Below, piece by piece: positions 53,641 to 63,540 of a stretch of DNA of 64,000 nucleotides. Position 1 is the stretch's first letter. Each line of letters starts with the position of its first letter. The position numbers and the translations under genes are program-made. The stretch covers positions 620,001 through 684,000 of the forward strand of contig NZ_JADOBQ010000001.1 in NCBI RefSeq assembly GCF_015644665.1. Direction: 5' to 3'. The notes under the pieces were generated by a model. It worked only from the letters and a program-made list of their open reading frames with translations, did no database searches and had not been told where the DNA came from. Source of the DNA: Roseobacter sp. MH60115. GTDB taxonomy: Bacteria > Pseudomonadota > Alphaproteobacteria > Rhodobacterales > Rhodobacteraceae.

Positions 53641-54504
53641 TTAGTCGAGGTTCTTGCCAACGATGCGCATCAGGAAGATGGCAACGATATTGGCCAGAAT
53701 GATCGCATAGACCCCGCCCGCGGATCCGAGCCCGATGTTCTGGCTCTCAAGGACGCGCTGGAAGATCAGGTAGGACAGGGTCCGGGTGCCGAAGGCGCCG
53801 CCCGTTGTCACAAAGATCTCGGCGAAGATGGCCAGCAGGAAAATGGTCTGGATCAGGATCACGATGGTGATCGCACGGCTGAGGTGGGGCAGCGCGATGT
53901 AGAAGAAGCGCGACAACACCGAGGCGCCATCCATCTCTGCCGCTTCCATCTGCTCACCGTCCAGCGACTGGATCGCGGTCAGCAGGATCAGCGTGGCAAA
54001 GGGCAGCCACTGCCAGCTGACGATCATGATGAGCGACACCATGGGCGCGTCAGAGAGCCAACTGACCGACTCAGCCCCGAAAAAGCGCCATAGATGCGCC
54101 AGCAGGCCATTGGTGGGATCCATAAAGATGTTCTTCCACACCAGTGCGGAGACCGTGGGCATCACGAAGAAGGGGGCGATGACAAGGATGCGGACCACGC
54201 CTTGCCCCCACATCGGCTGATCCAGCAGGATCGCGAGCAGGACGCCGAGGACGATGGTGATGGTCAGAACGCCGACCAGCAGCACAAGTGTGGTCGAAAT
54301 CGCGGGCCAGAAGGAACTGGAGGTCACAAAGCGGACGTAGTTGTCAAAACCGGTCCATCCCTGATCACCGCCGCGCAGCGGCAGGTAGGTGCGGAACGAG
54401 AACCACAGGGTCATGATCAGGGGCACCAGCATCCAGCCCAGCAAGAGCACGACGGCGGGCGCCATCATCACGCGGGCGGCTGATCGGGAAGCTTTGGTGG
54501 CCAT
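53641..54504 (-). CDS. smoF: Polyol ABC transporter permease
   Basis: 287 aa, about six helices, MalF-type. The EAA loop is [23 protein letters not shown] at 54504 follows GGAGACG. It is separated from smoE by 135 bp, the longest internal gap in the operon. Confidence 0.92.
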   Translation of the reverse strand: MATKASRSAARVMMAPAVVLLLGWMLVPLIMTLWFSFRTYLPLRGGDQGWTGFDNYVRFVTSSSFWPAISTTLVLLVGVLTITIVLGVLLAILLDQPMWGQGVVRILVIAPFFVMPTVSALVWKNIFMDPTNGLLAHLWRFFGAESVSWLSDAPMVSLIMIVSWQWLPFATLILLTAIQSLDGEQMEAAEMDGASVLSRFFYIALPHLSRAITIVILIQTIFLLAIFAEIFVTTGGAFGTRTLSYLIFQRVLESQNIGLGSAGGVYAIILANIVAIFLMRIVGKNLD

Positions 54505-54639
54505 TTGACACGTCTCCTCTGTGCGCAGCGGCCTCTTGCGGGCAGCGCTGCAGAATTGGGGGGTCTACGACTTAAAGATACGTGAAGGGCAGAGGGCGGC
54601 TCAACTGGTGCCGCCCTCCGGTCGAACGAAGGGGCGGCC

Positions 54640-55941
54640 TTATCTGTAGCCGGCCGCTTCCATTGCTTCGTTGGTGATTGCCTGTGCTTTGGCCAGCGCG
54701 TCTTCCACGGACTGCTGACCGGCATAGGCCGCCGAGAACTCCTGGCTCACTTCGGTTGCGATACCGGCGAACTCGGGGATCGCAGCGAACTGGATACCCA
54801 CATAGGGGCTTGGCTCGACAGTGGAGTCGGTCGGGTCAGCCGACAGGATCGAGTCCAGCGTTTTCTGAGCAAACGGCACCTTCTGGTACTCGGGGTTCTC
54901 ATAGAGCGAGGTCCTCGCACCCGGAGGCACATTGGCCCAGCCTTCGTTCTCGGCAACCAACTCGATGTAGTCCTTCGAGGTGGCCCATTCGATGAACTGC
55001 TTGGCTTCGGCTTCCTGCTGCGTGCCTGCTGGCACCGCCAGCGCCCAGGCCCAGAGCCAGTTTGAGCGTTTGCCCAGACCGGTGTCAGGTGCCAGCGCGA
55101 AACCAACCGAGTCCGCAACAGTCGAATCATCACCTGTCACGAAGGAGGCCGCAACCGTGGCGTCGATCCACATGCCGCATTTGCCCTGGTTGAAGAGGCT
55201 CAGGTTCTCGTTGAAGCCGTTGGTCGCATAGCCCGCCGGACCGGATTCGTCCATCATGCCCTTGTAGAAGTTGAGCGTGTTGGCCCAGGCTTCGGTGTCG
55301 AACTGCGCGTTCCAGTCCATGTCGAACCAGCGTGCGCCAAAGGAGTTGGACATCGCAGTGATGAAGGCACCACCTTCGCCCCAACCGGCCTTGCCGCGCA
55401 GGCAGATGCCGTTTATGTCGGCATCGCGGTCGGTCATCGCCGCCGCAGCCTCACGGACGAACTCCCATGTGGGCGCGTCAGGCATTTCCATCCCGGCCTT
55501 CTCCATCAGGTCGGTGCGGTACATGATCATGGAGCTTTCGCCATAGAAGGGTGCTGCATAGAGCGTGCCTTCGTGGCTCAGACCACCGGCCATCGCGGGC
55601 AGGATGTCGTCCACATCATATTCAGCCGACAGATCGTCCAGCGGCACCAGCCAACCGTTGGCACCCCAGATCGGGGTTTCGTACATACCGATTGTCATGA
55701 TGTCGAACTGACCACCCTTGGTGGTGATGTCGGTCGTCACACGCGAACGCAGCACGTTCTCTTCCAGCGTGACCCACTCCACGGCGATCCCGGTCTTTTC
55801 GGTGAAATCACCCGTATACCCCTGCATACGGATCATGTCGCCATTGTTCACGGTCGCGATGGTGAGGGTGGACTGCGCCATGGCAGCCCCAGCGGTAAGT
55901 GCAAGTGCACTCGCCGCACAAAGTGCGGTTCTCAGGTACAT
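54640..55941 (-). CDS. smoE: Polyol ABC transporter substrate-binding protein
   Basis: 433 aa from the ATG at 55941 behind AGGAGG. Signal peptide MYLRTALCAASALALTAGAAMA. Family 1 SBP (PF01547-like): EKTGIAVEWVTLEENVLRS, PFYGESSMIMYRTDLMEKA, and C-terminal QQSVEDALAKAQAITNEAM. Together with SmoFGK, SmoS and MtlK it identifies a sorbitol/mannitol system. Two operator-like palindromes lie just upstream. Confidence 0.92.
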   Translation of the reverse strand: MYLRTALCAASALALTAGAAMAQSTLTIATVNNGDMIRMQGYTGDFTEKTGIAVEWVTLEENVLRSRVTTDITTKGGQFDIMTIGMYETPIWGANGWLVPLDDLSAEYDVDDILPAMAGGLSHEGTLYAAPFYGESSMIMYRTDLMEKAGMEMPDAPTWEFVREAAAAMTDRDADINGICLRGKAGWGEGGAFITAMSNSFGARWFDMDWNAQFDTEAWANTLNFYKGMMDESGPAGYATNGFNENLSLFNQGKCGMWIDATVAASFVTGDDSTVADSVGFALAPDTGLGKRSNWLWAWALAVPAGTQQEAEAKQFIEWATSKDYIELVAENEGWANVPPGARTSLYENPEYQKVPFAQKTLDSILSADPTDSTVEPSPYVGIQFAAIPEFAGIATEVSQEFSAAYAGQQSVEDALAKAQAITNEAMEAAGYR

Positions 55942-55993
55942 CCGATTCCTCCCTAGTATTATGGATTGTCCCACCGTCAGCATCGAAAAAAAC

Positions 55994-56007
55994 TTAACGC
56001 GCGTCAA
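55994..56007. promoter_or_regulatory. LacI-type operator candidate 1
   Basis: TTAACGCGCGTCAA differs by one base from a perfect TTAACGCGCGTTAA palindrome with the central CG usual for LacI-family sites. It lies 53 bp upstream of smoE. A second copy is centred 22 bp away, two helical turns. Confidence 0.6.
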
Positions 56008-56015
56008 TATTTAAT

Positions 56016-56029
56016 TTTTCGCGCGTTAA
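56016..56029. promoter_or_regulatory. LacI-type operator candidate 2
   Basis: TTTTCGCGCGTTAA is a second imperfect copy of the same palindrome upstream of smoE, between it and the LacI-type gene. Confidence 0.5.
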
Positions 56030-56041
56030 TATTGAGTGATT

Positions 56042-57073
56042 TCAAGCCGATGCGCGCAGGATCAGCCGGGCCTCAAAGAGTTTCTCGGTGCGCGAGGTGA
56101 GTCGTCCCCCCCCTTCGATCAGCTCAAACAGCGTCTCGACACTGCGGTTGGAGACGGCTTCGTAGTCATGCGCAACGGTGGTCAGCGACGGGCAGGTAAA
56201 TCGCGAAAACGGGTGATCGTCATGGGCTGCAACGCGCAGCGCGCTGTCAGGCTCCCGCCCCACACGGATGCCTTTTTCAAAGGCCGCCGCGAGGAAACCA
56301 ATCGCCAGACGGTCGTTGCTGCAGAGCAAGGTGTCGCTGGCCAGGGTATCTTGTGACAGCACATGCATCGCCCCCCGGTATCCGATGTCCTCGAACGCCC
56401 AGCCTTCGCCGTCCACCTTGATGACATCCGGTTCGAACCCAAGACGCTCCATGATCGAGATATAGGCCTTGCGCCTTTTGTTGGCATTGGGGTTTGCCGG
56501 CGTGCGCATTTCGAAAAAGGAGGGTGGGGCGCCGGAACGGACCAGATATTCGACACTCTGGGCGACGAAGCTGTAGTTGTCGGAGCCCACGAAAGCCGCT
56601 CCGATCCCTTCGAGGTCACTGTCAAACAGCACCGTCGGCACATCCTTGCAGAATTTCTCGATCACCGATCTGTCTGACGCGCGACCCAACGGCGCAAAGA
56701 GCACGCCTGCCGGTTTCAGGGACCGCAAGCTGTCGAGAATATTGCACTCCAACTCGCGCGAGCCGTGGGAAGAGAACAGCGTGGGCCAGAACCCGGCAGC
56801 GATGCAGCGCTGTTCGATATTCCGGGCAATTTCGGCAAAAAACGGGTCCGAGAGATAGGGAACGACGATGCCGATGTTCTTGGTCAGCCGCCGGTTCTGG
56901 TTCATCGCGTAGATGTTGGGCCGGTAGTCGTGCTCTTCCAGCGCCGCTTCGATCCGCGTGCGGATGGTGGCGCGTACACTGGTGGGATCATTGAAGTACT
57001 TGGAGATCGTCGGGCGGGATATCCCGCTCACGCTCGCAAACTCCGCCATGTTCTTGATCTTGCTCTCGCTCAT
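56042..57073 (-). CDS. LacI-family regulator of the polyol operon
   Basis: 343 aa. N-terminal LacI HTH (MAEFASVSGISRPTISKYFN) and a PBP-like effector domain with DSDLEGIGAAFVGSDN. It reads in the same direction, just upstream of smoE, and shares a palindromic motif with the smoE and its own 5' region, so it probably represses both. The effector is presumably a polyol. Confidence 0.88.
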   Translation of the reverse strand: MSESKIKNMAEFASVSGISRPTISKYFNDPTSVRATIRTRIEAALEEHDYRPNIYAMNQNRRLTKNIGIVVPYLSDPFFAEIARNIEQRCIAAGFWPTLFSSHGSRELECNILDSLRSLKPAGVLFAPLGRASDRSVIEKFCKDVPTVLFDSDLEGIGAAFVGSDNYSFVAQSVEYLVRSGAPPSFFEMRTPANPNANKRRKAYISIMERLGFEPDVIKVDGEGWAFEDIGYRGAMHVLSQDTLASDTLLCSNDRLAIGFLAAAFEKGIRVGREPDSALRVAAHDDHPFSRFTCPSLTTVAHDYEAVSNRSVETLFELIEGGGRLTSRTEKLFEARLILRASA

Positions 57074-57152
57074 GCCTCAACTCTGGCCTTCGGCGCATCC
57101 ACCGATCCGATTCCAGGATGCCAACTCTCGGGAACAGGCCCTCTTTCGATTT

Positions 57153-57166
57153 TTGTCGCGCGTTAA
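57153..57166. promoter_or_regulatory. LacI-type operator candidate 3
   Basis: TTGTCGCGCGTTAA, a third copy of the motif, lies 80 bp upstream of the LacI-type gene, consistent with autoregulation. Confidence 0.5.
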
Positions 57167-57262
57167 TTTACAACTTTACAATAGAAAGAGCATTCCTTCG
57201 CAGGTCAAGATCAGACTGTATTCTGAAACTTTTCTTCTCGCTTTTTGATGAATGCCCGAGCG

Positions 57263-58312
57263 CTAGGCGTTTCCGCGGTGCTCGCGGAAGAGCCCCAGTT
57301 TCTCCTGAATGGGTCGGTCCGAATAGGAAAACAGCACCGCATCCTCCGCCGTCTCATGGATGATTTCATGCCAGGAGGGGACGACAACGACATCCCTCGG
57401 GCCCCAGTCGATCACCTCGTCTCGGACACGCAGGCGTCCGCGCCCCTCCACCCCGACGTAGACCGTCGCATCGGTGGATTTATACGGCGCACTCTGAAAG
57501 CCCTTGGGCATCAGTTGCAGACAGGTGCCGATTGTCGGCATCGCCCAACCGCCATCGACAGGGTTGATGTAGCGCATGCGCAGCCCGTGGCAGGGATCCC
57601 ATTCCTCGTATTTGCGCATCTGCTCAAGCGCGTCGCGGGAGCGGGCGTAAGGATAGTTGAAGATCGGAGAGGTCGGGGTGTGCTGTGCATAGCCCAGCGG
57701 CAGCATGTTGGCGCCGTAGCGGGCCGTGCTATCGCCCGTGGGCCTGGTGATCGGCTGCTGATCCTCGCCCAGCCCTTCGGCAAAGGAGGCGTCGAAGAAC
57801 TGCACCACCGGAATATCCAGCCCGTCGAGCCAGAAAATCGGTTCATTTGTGTCGTTGCCGTGGTCGTGCCATGCCCAGTTTGGCGTGATGACAAAGTCGC
57901 CAAAAGACATCTCGGTTTTCTCGCCGCCCACCGCCGTAAAGCCCCCCGCGCTTTCCAGCACGAACCGCAAGGCGGATTGCGTGTGACGATGCGCCGGGGC
58001 GACTTCCCCCGGCATCACGCATTGCACGCCGCAATAGAGGCTGGTCGTGACTTTGGAACTGCCCGCCAGCCCCGGGTTTTCGAGGATCAGCACACGTCTT
58101 TCCGCCTCTTTTGCCGTGATCAGCTCTGCCGCCTCCAGCAGCCGCGCACGAACGGAGCTGTAGCGCCATTTGAATGGAATGCAGTCCGATTTGGGCTCCG
58201 GCGTGATGATGCCTGCCATGACCGACCAGAGTGCGCGCATCGATTCCGGCTCGATCGCGTCATAGAACTGCTGACGGGCCTGGGTGTTTTCAGGGGCGTC
58301 GTTTGGGCTCAT
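57263..58312 (-). CDS. Gentisate 1,2-dioxygenase
   Basis: 349 aa from the ATG at 58312. Bicupin architecture: N-terminal cupin with APAHRHTQSALRFVLE and WAWHDHGN (Fe ligands), and a second cupin with PSWHEIIHET. Length and the GGFTAVGGEKTEMSFGDFV block fit gentisate dioxygenase, which cleaves 2,5-dihydroxybenzoate to maleylpyruvate. No maleylpyruvate isomerase or hydrolase is linked. 1-Hydroxy-2-naphthoate or salicylate dioxygenases are close alternatives. Confidence 0.85.
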   Translation of the reverse strand: MSPNDAPENTQARQQFYDAIEPESMRALWSVMAGIITPEPKSDCIPFKWRYSSVRARLLEAAELITAKEAERRVLILENPGLAGSSKVTTSLYCGVQCVMPGEVAPAHRHTQSALRFVLESAGGFTAVGGEKTEMSFGDFVITPNWAWHDHGNDTNEPIFWLDGLDIPVVQFFDASFAEGLGEDQQPITRPTGDSTARYGANMLPLGYAQHTPTSPIFNYPYARSRDALEQMRKYEEWDPCHGLRMRYINPVDGGWAMPTIGTCLQLMPKGFQSAPYKSTDATVYVGVEGRGRLRVRDEVIDWGPRDVVVVPSWHEIIHETAEDAVLFSYSDRPIQEKLGLFREHRGNA

Positions 58313-58964
58313 TTCACGATCCTTTCGGTTGGGGCGGCAGGGCAGCATTGCAGATAATTATGCGTGAGAGCAGCAGATTTAGCAAAGGTCGTGCGCGTGC
58401 GTTACGCAGGTCATCACATACCGGTCCGCACTGGCCGCAAATACGTTTTGGAGGCTACGAACAGATACCCATGGGGGGCGTCGACCTTGCGGCGCATATC
58501 AAAGAAGCATTTCCTCAGAGGAGCGCTGCGCATTTCTATAATGGCAATACATTGGCACGCCGTCTGCCGTTGAAGCACGGGGTCGTGACCGCGCAGCCGG
58601 AAAGTGTGACAGGAAACGAAACCGTGGGTCTGGCCGTGGTCCTCGCGGGGCGGCCCACACGACCTCGCAGGGCAGGGGCATAGCGCTGGCGCAGATCAAG
58701 ATGTCTGCGCTGACAGAGGCGATTGAGATTTCTGGCACAGGAGAGGCATCGACAAACCTGTGTTCTTCGCCAACACCGCTCATCTGATGGCGCGGCACCG
58801 TTTGGCAATTTCATTGCCTTGCCGCAGACGCAGGCCCCCTCACGGTACCTGATTGCCCGGGGCGTCGATGTGCCCAAAGCGGTCCTCATTTCGTTGGCAG
58901 GAGCTGCGAGCAGCAGCACCCGCCAGACCGGGATTCGAGATTTTCTGGACGCGCCAACGGCGGG
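58313..58964. other. Non-coding or decayed 650-bp stretch
   Basis: The interval between the gentisate dioxygenase start and the LacI-type gene stop holds only short frames with no ribosome sites. One plus-strand frame (58360-58683) includes HIKEAFPQRSAAHFYNGNTL and might be a relic, but I recognise no family. It should contain the promoter of the dioxygenase gene. Confidence 0.45.
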
Positions 58965-59960
58965 TCAAAGCCGGGGGGGAGCAGCGGTGGACCCTCGAAT
59001 GACCAGCTCCCCTTCGATCAGGGCGTCGTTTGTCGGCGCATCCCCGTCCAGCAGAACCTGTCGCACGGCCTCCTTCGCCAACAGGGCACTCGGCTGGGAG
59101 ATCGTCGTCAACCGTGGCACCACCAGAGAGGCCAGCGTGATGTCATCGAACCCCATCACGGAAAGGGTCTCCGGCACGGCGATGTCCATATCGCGCGCGG
59201 CGCGCAACACGCCGATTGCCATCTGGTCACTGGCAGCCGCAATCGCGGTAGGCCGGATGTCGGGGGGTGCCGCCAGCAGCCTCCGCGCCATGTGCTCTCC
59301 ACTTTCGTAGTCGAAATGACCTTCGAGGATGTTGAGAGACAGGCCCGGGGTTGCCGTCTGATGACGTGCCACACACCGTGCGAACCCCAACCGCCGCTGG
59401 CGCCCGACCTCGGTGTTTTGTGGCCCGGCGAGATAGGCCATGCGCCTGTGGCCGAGGCTGATCAGATGTTCGGCTGCGCTCTCTGACCCATGCGCATGGT
59501 CCGTGCTGACCAGAGGGCTGGCGTGAAAACGCCGGTCCAACGAAATCACCCGCACCTGCGTGTTGTGCAACTGAGAACTGGAATCGTTGGAGGCCACGAT
59601 GATCAGGCCACGCGGCGATTGCTCCAGCAGCGCCGCAATCTGGCGCTCCTCGGTGGCCGGGTCGTCATGCGAGTTGGTCAGCATGACGGTATGCCCACGC
59701 TGCGCCGCTTCGGTTTCGATCCTGAGGGCAAGCTGCGCGAAAAACGGATTGGTGATGTCGGGGACGACCAGACCGACGATGTTGATCTTGTTGGTGCGCA
59801 GGGCGCGGGCGGCCATATTCGGGCGATAGTTCAGATCGGAGGCGGCCTTCAGTACCCGTTCGCGCAGCGCTGTTTTCACGGTCGTATTGTTGGACAGCAC
59901 CTTTGAGACGGTGCCGACCGACACCCCGGCTTCGCGTGCTACATCCTTGACAGTCGACAT
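58965..59960 (-). CDS. LacI-family regulator of the ribose-type operon
   Basis: 331 aa. HTH start MSTVKDVAREAGVSVGTVSK and the type I PBP effector domain (VVPDITNPFFAQL, SVMGFDDITLASL) are typical of RbsR/LacI. It is the last gene of the rbsBACK operon, 54 bp after ribokinase, so it probably regulates that operon by feedback. Effector presumed ribose or its phosphate. Confidence 0.9.
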   Translation of the reverse strand: MSTVKDVAREAGVSVGTVSKVLSNNTTVKTALRERVLKAASDLNYRPNMAARALRTNKINIVGLVVPDITNPFFAQLALRIETEAAQRGHTVMLTNSHDDPATEERQIAALLEQSPRGLIIVASNDSSSQLHNTQVRVISLDRRFHASPLVSTDHAHGSESAAEHLISLGHRRMAYLAGPQNTEVGRQRRLGFARCVARHQTATPGLSLNILEGHFDYESGEHMARRLLAAPPDIRPTAIAAASDQMAIGVLRAARDMDIAVPETLSVMGFDDITLASLVVPRLTTISQPSALLAKEAVRQVLLDGDAPTNDALIEGELVIRGSTAAPPRL

Positions 59961-60014
59961 ATGTCCTCGCTGCTCTGTGTCAGCCTGAGTTTCTCCGGTC
60001 CCTCGGCTTTGGTG

Positions 60015-60959
60015 TCAATGGGTTGTGAGAGAAGGCGCTGCCCGCTCCGACCGGAAGGCCAGCAGGTCCGAGAGGGTCGGCGCGGCGGCCGCCGCCCCCT
60101 GCCGCGTGGTCGCGAGCGCGGCGGCATCCACCGCCATCTCTATGGCCTGCTGAGGTGCCGCGCCTTCCGCCAGAAACACCGCCAGCGTGCCGTTGAAGCA
60201 ATCGCCCGCGCCGACGGTGTCCACCGCATTGACCTTTGGCGCAGCCTTGCGTCCCTGCGCCTCCCCGATGTGCCAGGCCACACCCTGCGCGCCCAGGGTC
60301 ACAATCGCGCCCCGGGGCCCCAGCGTCGTCAGCGCTGTCGCTGTCATCTCGCCTTCGGGCAGGCCGCCCGGCAGGTGGCCGGTGATGAGCGCCGCCTCAT
60401 GGGCGTTCGGTGTCAGGATATCGAACTGTGCCAGCGTATCTGCCGCCCACATGGGCTGCGGGGCAGGGGCCGGGTCCATGATGACCGTCACCCCGTGCTG
60501 GCGGGCAATCTGCGCGGCCTGCAGCGAGGCTGCCAGCGGGATTTCATTTTGCAAAAGCAACACCTTGGATCGTGCGATGAGCGGCGCATGCCGCAGGATG
60601 ATCTCCGGTGTCAGGGCGGCATTCGCCCCCGGTGCGAGGCGGATGATGTTGTCGCCATCCGGGCCCACGTCGATGAAGGCCATGCCGGTTGCGTCCTCTG
60701 CCCGGGTTTCAAGCGCAAGGCTCAGATTTGCCTCCGCTAACAGGGCCGTCACCTGCTGCCCGAAACCATCAGCGCCCACGGCCCCGATCAGGCTGACCTT
60801 TGCGCCGAGCCGCGCCGCAGCCACCGCCTGATTGGCGCCCTTGCCCCCCAGACCCACCTGCGTTTGGGTGGCCGTGACCGTCTCGCCCACCTGCGGCCAG
60901 CGGGGCAGGTGGGTGGTGAGGTCTATGTTCACGCTGCCAACGACGACGATGTCACTCAT
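60015..60959 (-). CDS. rbsK: Ribokinase
   Basis: 314 aa. PfkB family: N-terminal VVGSVNIDLTTHLPRWP, the GGKGANQAVAAARLG loop, and C-terminal NAVDTVGAGDCFNGTLA with the catalytic Asp. Ribokinase phosphorylates ribose to ribose-5-phosphate. It overlaps rbsC by 4 bp. A related pentose is possible. Confidence 0.92.
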   Translation of the reverse strand: MSDIVVVGSVNIDLTTHLPRWPQVGETVTATQTQVGLGGKGANQAVAAARLGAKVSLIGAVGADGFGQQVTALLAEANLSLALETRAEDATGMAFIDVGPDGDNIIRLAPGANAALTPEIILRHAPLIARSKVLLLQNEIPLAASLQAAQIARQHGVTVIMDPAPAPQPMWAADTLAQFDILTPNAHEAALITGHLPGGLPEGEMTATALTTLGPRGAIVTLGAQGVAWHIGEAQGRKAAPKVNAVDTVGAGDCFNGTLAVFLAEGAAPQQAIEMAVDAAALATTRQGAAAAAPTLSDLLAFRSERAAPSLTTH

Positions 60960-61954
60960 GATGCGGAATACTTTGCCCGATAATGGTCCAGAATGACAGC
61001 GATCACGATCACCAGCCCGGTGATCATCTGCCGCACGAAATCGCTGAGGCCGATCAGGATCAGCCCGTTGGCCAGCACGCCGATGATGAAGGCGCCCAGC
61101 AGCGTCCCGATCACGGAGCCGCGCCCGCCCGAGAGGCTGGTGCCGCCGATGATCACCGCAGCGATGGCGTTGAGTTCAAACCCGATGCCCGCGATGGGTG
61201 AGGAGATGTTCAGCCGCGCCATGTAGATGATCGCCGCGATCCCCGCCGTCAGACCGCAGATCGAAAAAGCCGCGACCTTGTACCAGAACACCGGGTGACC
61301 GGCGAGGCGCACCGCCTCTTCGTTGTTGCCGATGCCATAGATCAGCCGCCCGAAGACCGTACGGTTCAGCACGAACCAGGCAATCACCACCAGCGCCAAT
61401 GCGACCAGGAAGACCACCGGCACGCCGTAGATCAGCATCGAGCCGAATTCCTCGAAGGCGAAGGGAAAGGAATAGATCGTCTGCGCTCCGGAGATTTGCA
61501 GCGCCGCGCCCCGCGCGATGTTGAGCATGCCCAGCGTGATGATGAAGGAGGGCAGGGACCAATAGGCACTGACCACCCCGTTCAGAATGCCGCAGACCAT
61601 GCCCGCCAGAACGCCCGCCAGCACCGCGAGGATGATCAGCTCCGTCGCCCCAAGCCCCGGCAGCGTGATCGCCTTGCCCGCCACCACGGCCGCAAAGGCC
61701 ATGACCGAGCCCACCGACAGGTCAATGCCGCCGATCAGGATCACGAAGGTCATGCCCACGGCGAGCACCAGATTGATGGTGATCTGCGTGAGAATGTTGG
61801 TGATGTTGTTGGCGGAGAGGAAATGTTCGCTCGCCACCGAAAAGAACAGGATCATCAGCAAAAGCGCGATGCCGATCCCGGCGTTGTTGATCACGGACCG
61901 AATGGACATGCGGGTTTTCTCCGGGGACTGGGGGGTGGTGTCAACGGCGCTCAT
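60956..61954 (-). CDS. rbsC: Ribose-type ABC transporter permease
   Basis: 332 aa, about eight to ten helices. RbsC/BPD family motifs: VGMTFVILIGGIDLSVGSVM and AAVIIGGTSLSGGRGSVIGT, both diagnostic. It is inserted in the inner membrane with RbsA. Overlaps rbsA and rbsK by 4 bp each. Confidence 0.94.
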   Translation of the reverse strand: MSAVDTTPQSPEKTRMSIRSVINNAGIGIALLLMILFFSVASEHFLSANNITNILTQITINLVLAVGMTFVILIGGIDLSVGSVMAFAAVVAGKAITLPGLGATELIILAVLAGVLAGMVCGILNGVVSAYWSLPSFIITLGMLNIARGAALQISGAQTIYSFPFAFEEFGSMLIYGVPVVFLVALALVVIAWFVLNRTVFGRLIYGIGNNEEAVRLAGHPVFWYKVAAFSICGLTAGIAAIIYMARLNISSPIAGIGFELNAIAAVIIGGTSLSGGRGSVIGTLLGAFIIGVLANGLILIGLSDFVRQMITGLVIVIAVILDHYRAKYSAS

Positions 61955-63483
61955 GCCGGGATCCTCTCTTCGGTCTGCGTCTGCCCGTAGGCCAGATGCA
62001 GGATGCGTTCCTGGGAATAGTCGGGCCGCGCCAGCGTGCCCTGGATTTCCTGACCGGCCATGACCATGATCCGGTCGCAGAGCGTGATCAGTTCGGGCAG
62101 TTCCGAGGATACCACAATCATCGACATGCCTTGGGCCACGAGATCACGCAGGATGCCGTAAATCTCGGCCTTGGCGCCCACATCGACACCGCGCGTGGGC
62201 TCGTCGAGCAACAGCACTTTTGGCGTTTTTGCGAGCCACTTGGCCAGTACGACCTTCTGCTGATTGCCGCCAGAAAGGCTTGCCGCCGGATCCGACAGCT
62301 TGCCGTATTTCAGCTTGAGCCGGGCACCGCCCCGAGCGGCCATCTCGCGCTCCTTGCCGAAATTCAGCAAACCGCGCCGTGATACCGCGCCCAGATCGAC
62401 CAGCGAGCTGTTGGCGCTGATCGGCATGTCGAGGATCAGCCCTTCCTCCTTGCGGTCTTCGGTCACGAACCCGATGCCAGCGGCAATCGCGTCGCGGGGG
62501 CCATTGATCTGCACCGGCTGACCCTCCAGATACACCGTGCCGCCGAGCTTTGCATCGGCACCGAAAATCGCGCGCAGCACCTCGGTGCGTCCGGCCCCAA
62601 CAAGCCCCGCAATGCCGAGGATTTCGCCGCGTCTCAGCTCGAAACTCACCGGCGTTCCTGTGGGGTTTGCGGTGGTGCGCAAGCCATCGACGCTCAGCGC
62701 GGTCCCGGCCCCTGGATGCATCTCGGTGCTGCCATGCTGCGCCTCTTCCAATGTGCGTCCCACCATGAAACGGACGACATCTGCGGGTGTCACATCGGTA
62801 ATATGTTGCGTCGTGATGGTTTCACCGTTGCGGAACACAGTCACCCTGTCACAGATGCCGAAGACTTCTTCGAGGTGGTGTGAGACGAAGACCACCGTCA
62901 CGCCCTTGGCCTTTATGCCCGCGACAATCTCAAAGAGCCGCTCCGTCTCCCGCTCGGTCAGTGTGGCAGTGGGTTCATCCAGGATCAGGATGCGGCTCTC
63001 GCTTTGCAACGCGCGCGCGATCTCGATCAGCTGCCGATGCGCGATCCCAAGCTGCCGCACGGGCGTGGTCACATCCACATCGCTCAGCCCGATGGCATCC
63101 AGTGCGGCGCGGGCGCGGCGGTTCATCTCCGCCCGGTCCAGCAGACCCAGCCGCGTTTTCGGCATCGCCTCGATGGAGATGTTTTCGGCCACGCTCAGAT
63201 CATTGAGCAGGTTGAATTCCTGATGCACCACCTGGATGCCCGCGAGCTTTGCCGCATGCGGCGAGGCGGGCCGGTAGGACGCGCCGTCCAGTGTGATGTC
63301 ACCAGCGTCAAACATGTGCACGCCCGACAGAACCTTGATCAGTGTGGATTTCCCGGCGCCGTTCTCACCGACCAGCGCGTGCACTTCGCCGGGTTCAAGC
63401 TCAAAGCTCACCCCGTCGAGCGCGTGAATGCCGCCAAAGGATTTGCGCAAGGCTGACACGGAAAGGAGGGGGGATGCGGTCAT
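61951..63483 (-). CDS. rbsA: Ribose-type ABC transporter ATP-binding protein (double domain)
   Basis: 510 aa with two ATPase halves. First: GENGAGKSTLIK, Walker B ILILDEPTATLT. Second: a degenerate P-loop (GLVGAGRTEVLR) and signature SLSGGNQQKVVLAKWL with LLLDEPTRGVDVG, the normal RbsA/MglA pattern. The binding-protein gene is 57 bp upstream. Confidence 0.94.
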   Translation of the reverse strand: MTASPLLSVSALRKSFGGIHALDGVSFELEPGEVHALVGENGAGKSTLIKVLSGVHMFDAGDITLDGASYRPASPHAAKLAGIQVVHQEFNLLNDLSVAENISIEAMPKTRLGLLDRAEMNRRARAALDAIGLSDVDVTTPVRQLGIAHRQLIEIARALQSESRILILDEPTATLTERETERLFEIVAGIKAKGVTVVFVSHHLEEVFGICDRVTVFRNGETITTQHITDVTPADVVRFMVGRTLEEAQHGSTEMHPGAGTALSVDGLRTTANPTGTPVSFELRRGEILGIAGLVGAGRTEVLRAIFGADAKLGGTVYLEGQPVQINGPRDAIAAGIGFVTEDRKEEGLILDMPISANSSLVDLGAVSRRGLLNFGKEREMAARGGARLKLKYGKLSDPAASLSGGNQQKVVLAKWLAKTPKVLLLDEPTRGVDVGAKAEIYGILRDLVAQGMSMIVVSSELPELITLCDRIMVMAGQEIQGTLARPDYSQERILHLAYGQTQTEERIPA

Positions 63484-63540
63484 GGCTCTGATCCTGTTGG
63501 GGGCACCCGGCGTCGCGCGCCGGATGCCGGGAGGGGCGGT

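Noticed and set aside
57245-58357. 370-codon plus-strand open frame
   Set aside because: Antisense shadow of gentisate dioxygenase.
62400-62620. Degenerate second P-loop of RbsA as a sign of inactivation
   Set aside because: A divergent second nucleotide site is normal in RbsA/MglA-type double ATPases.
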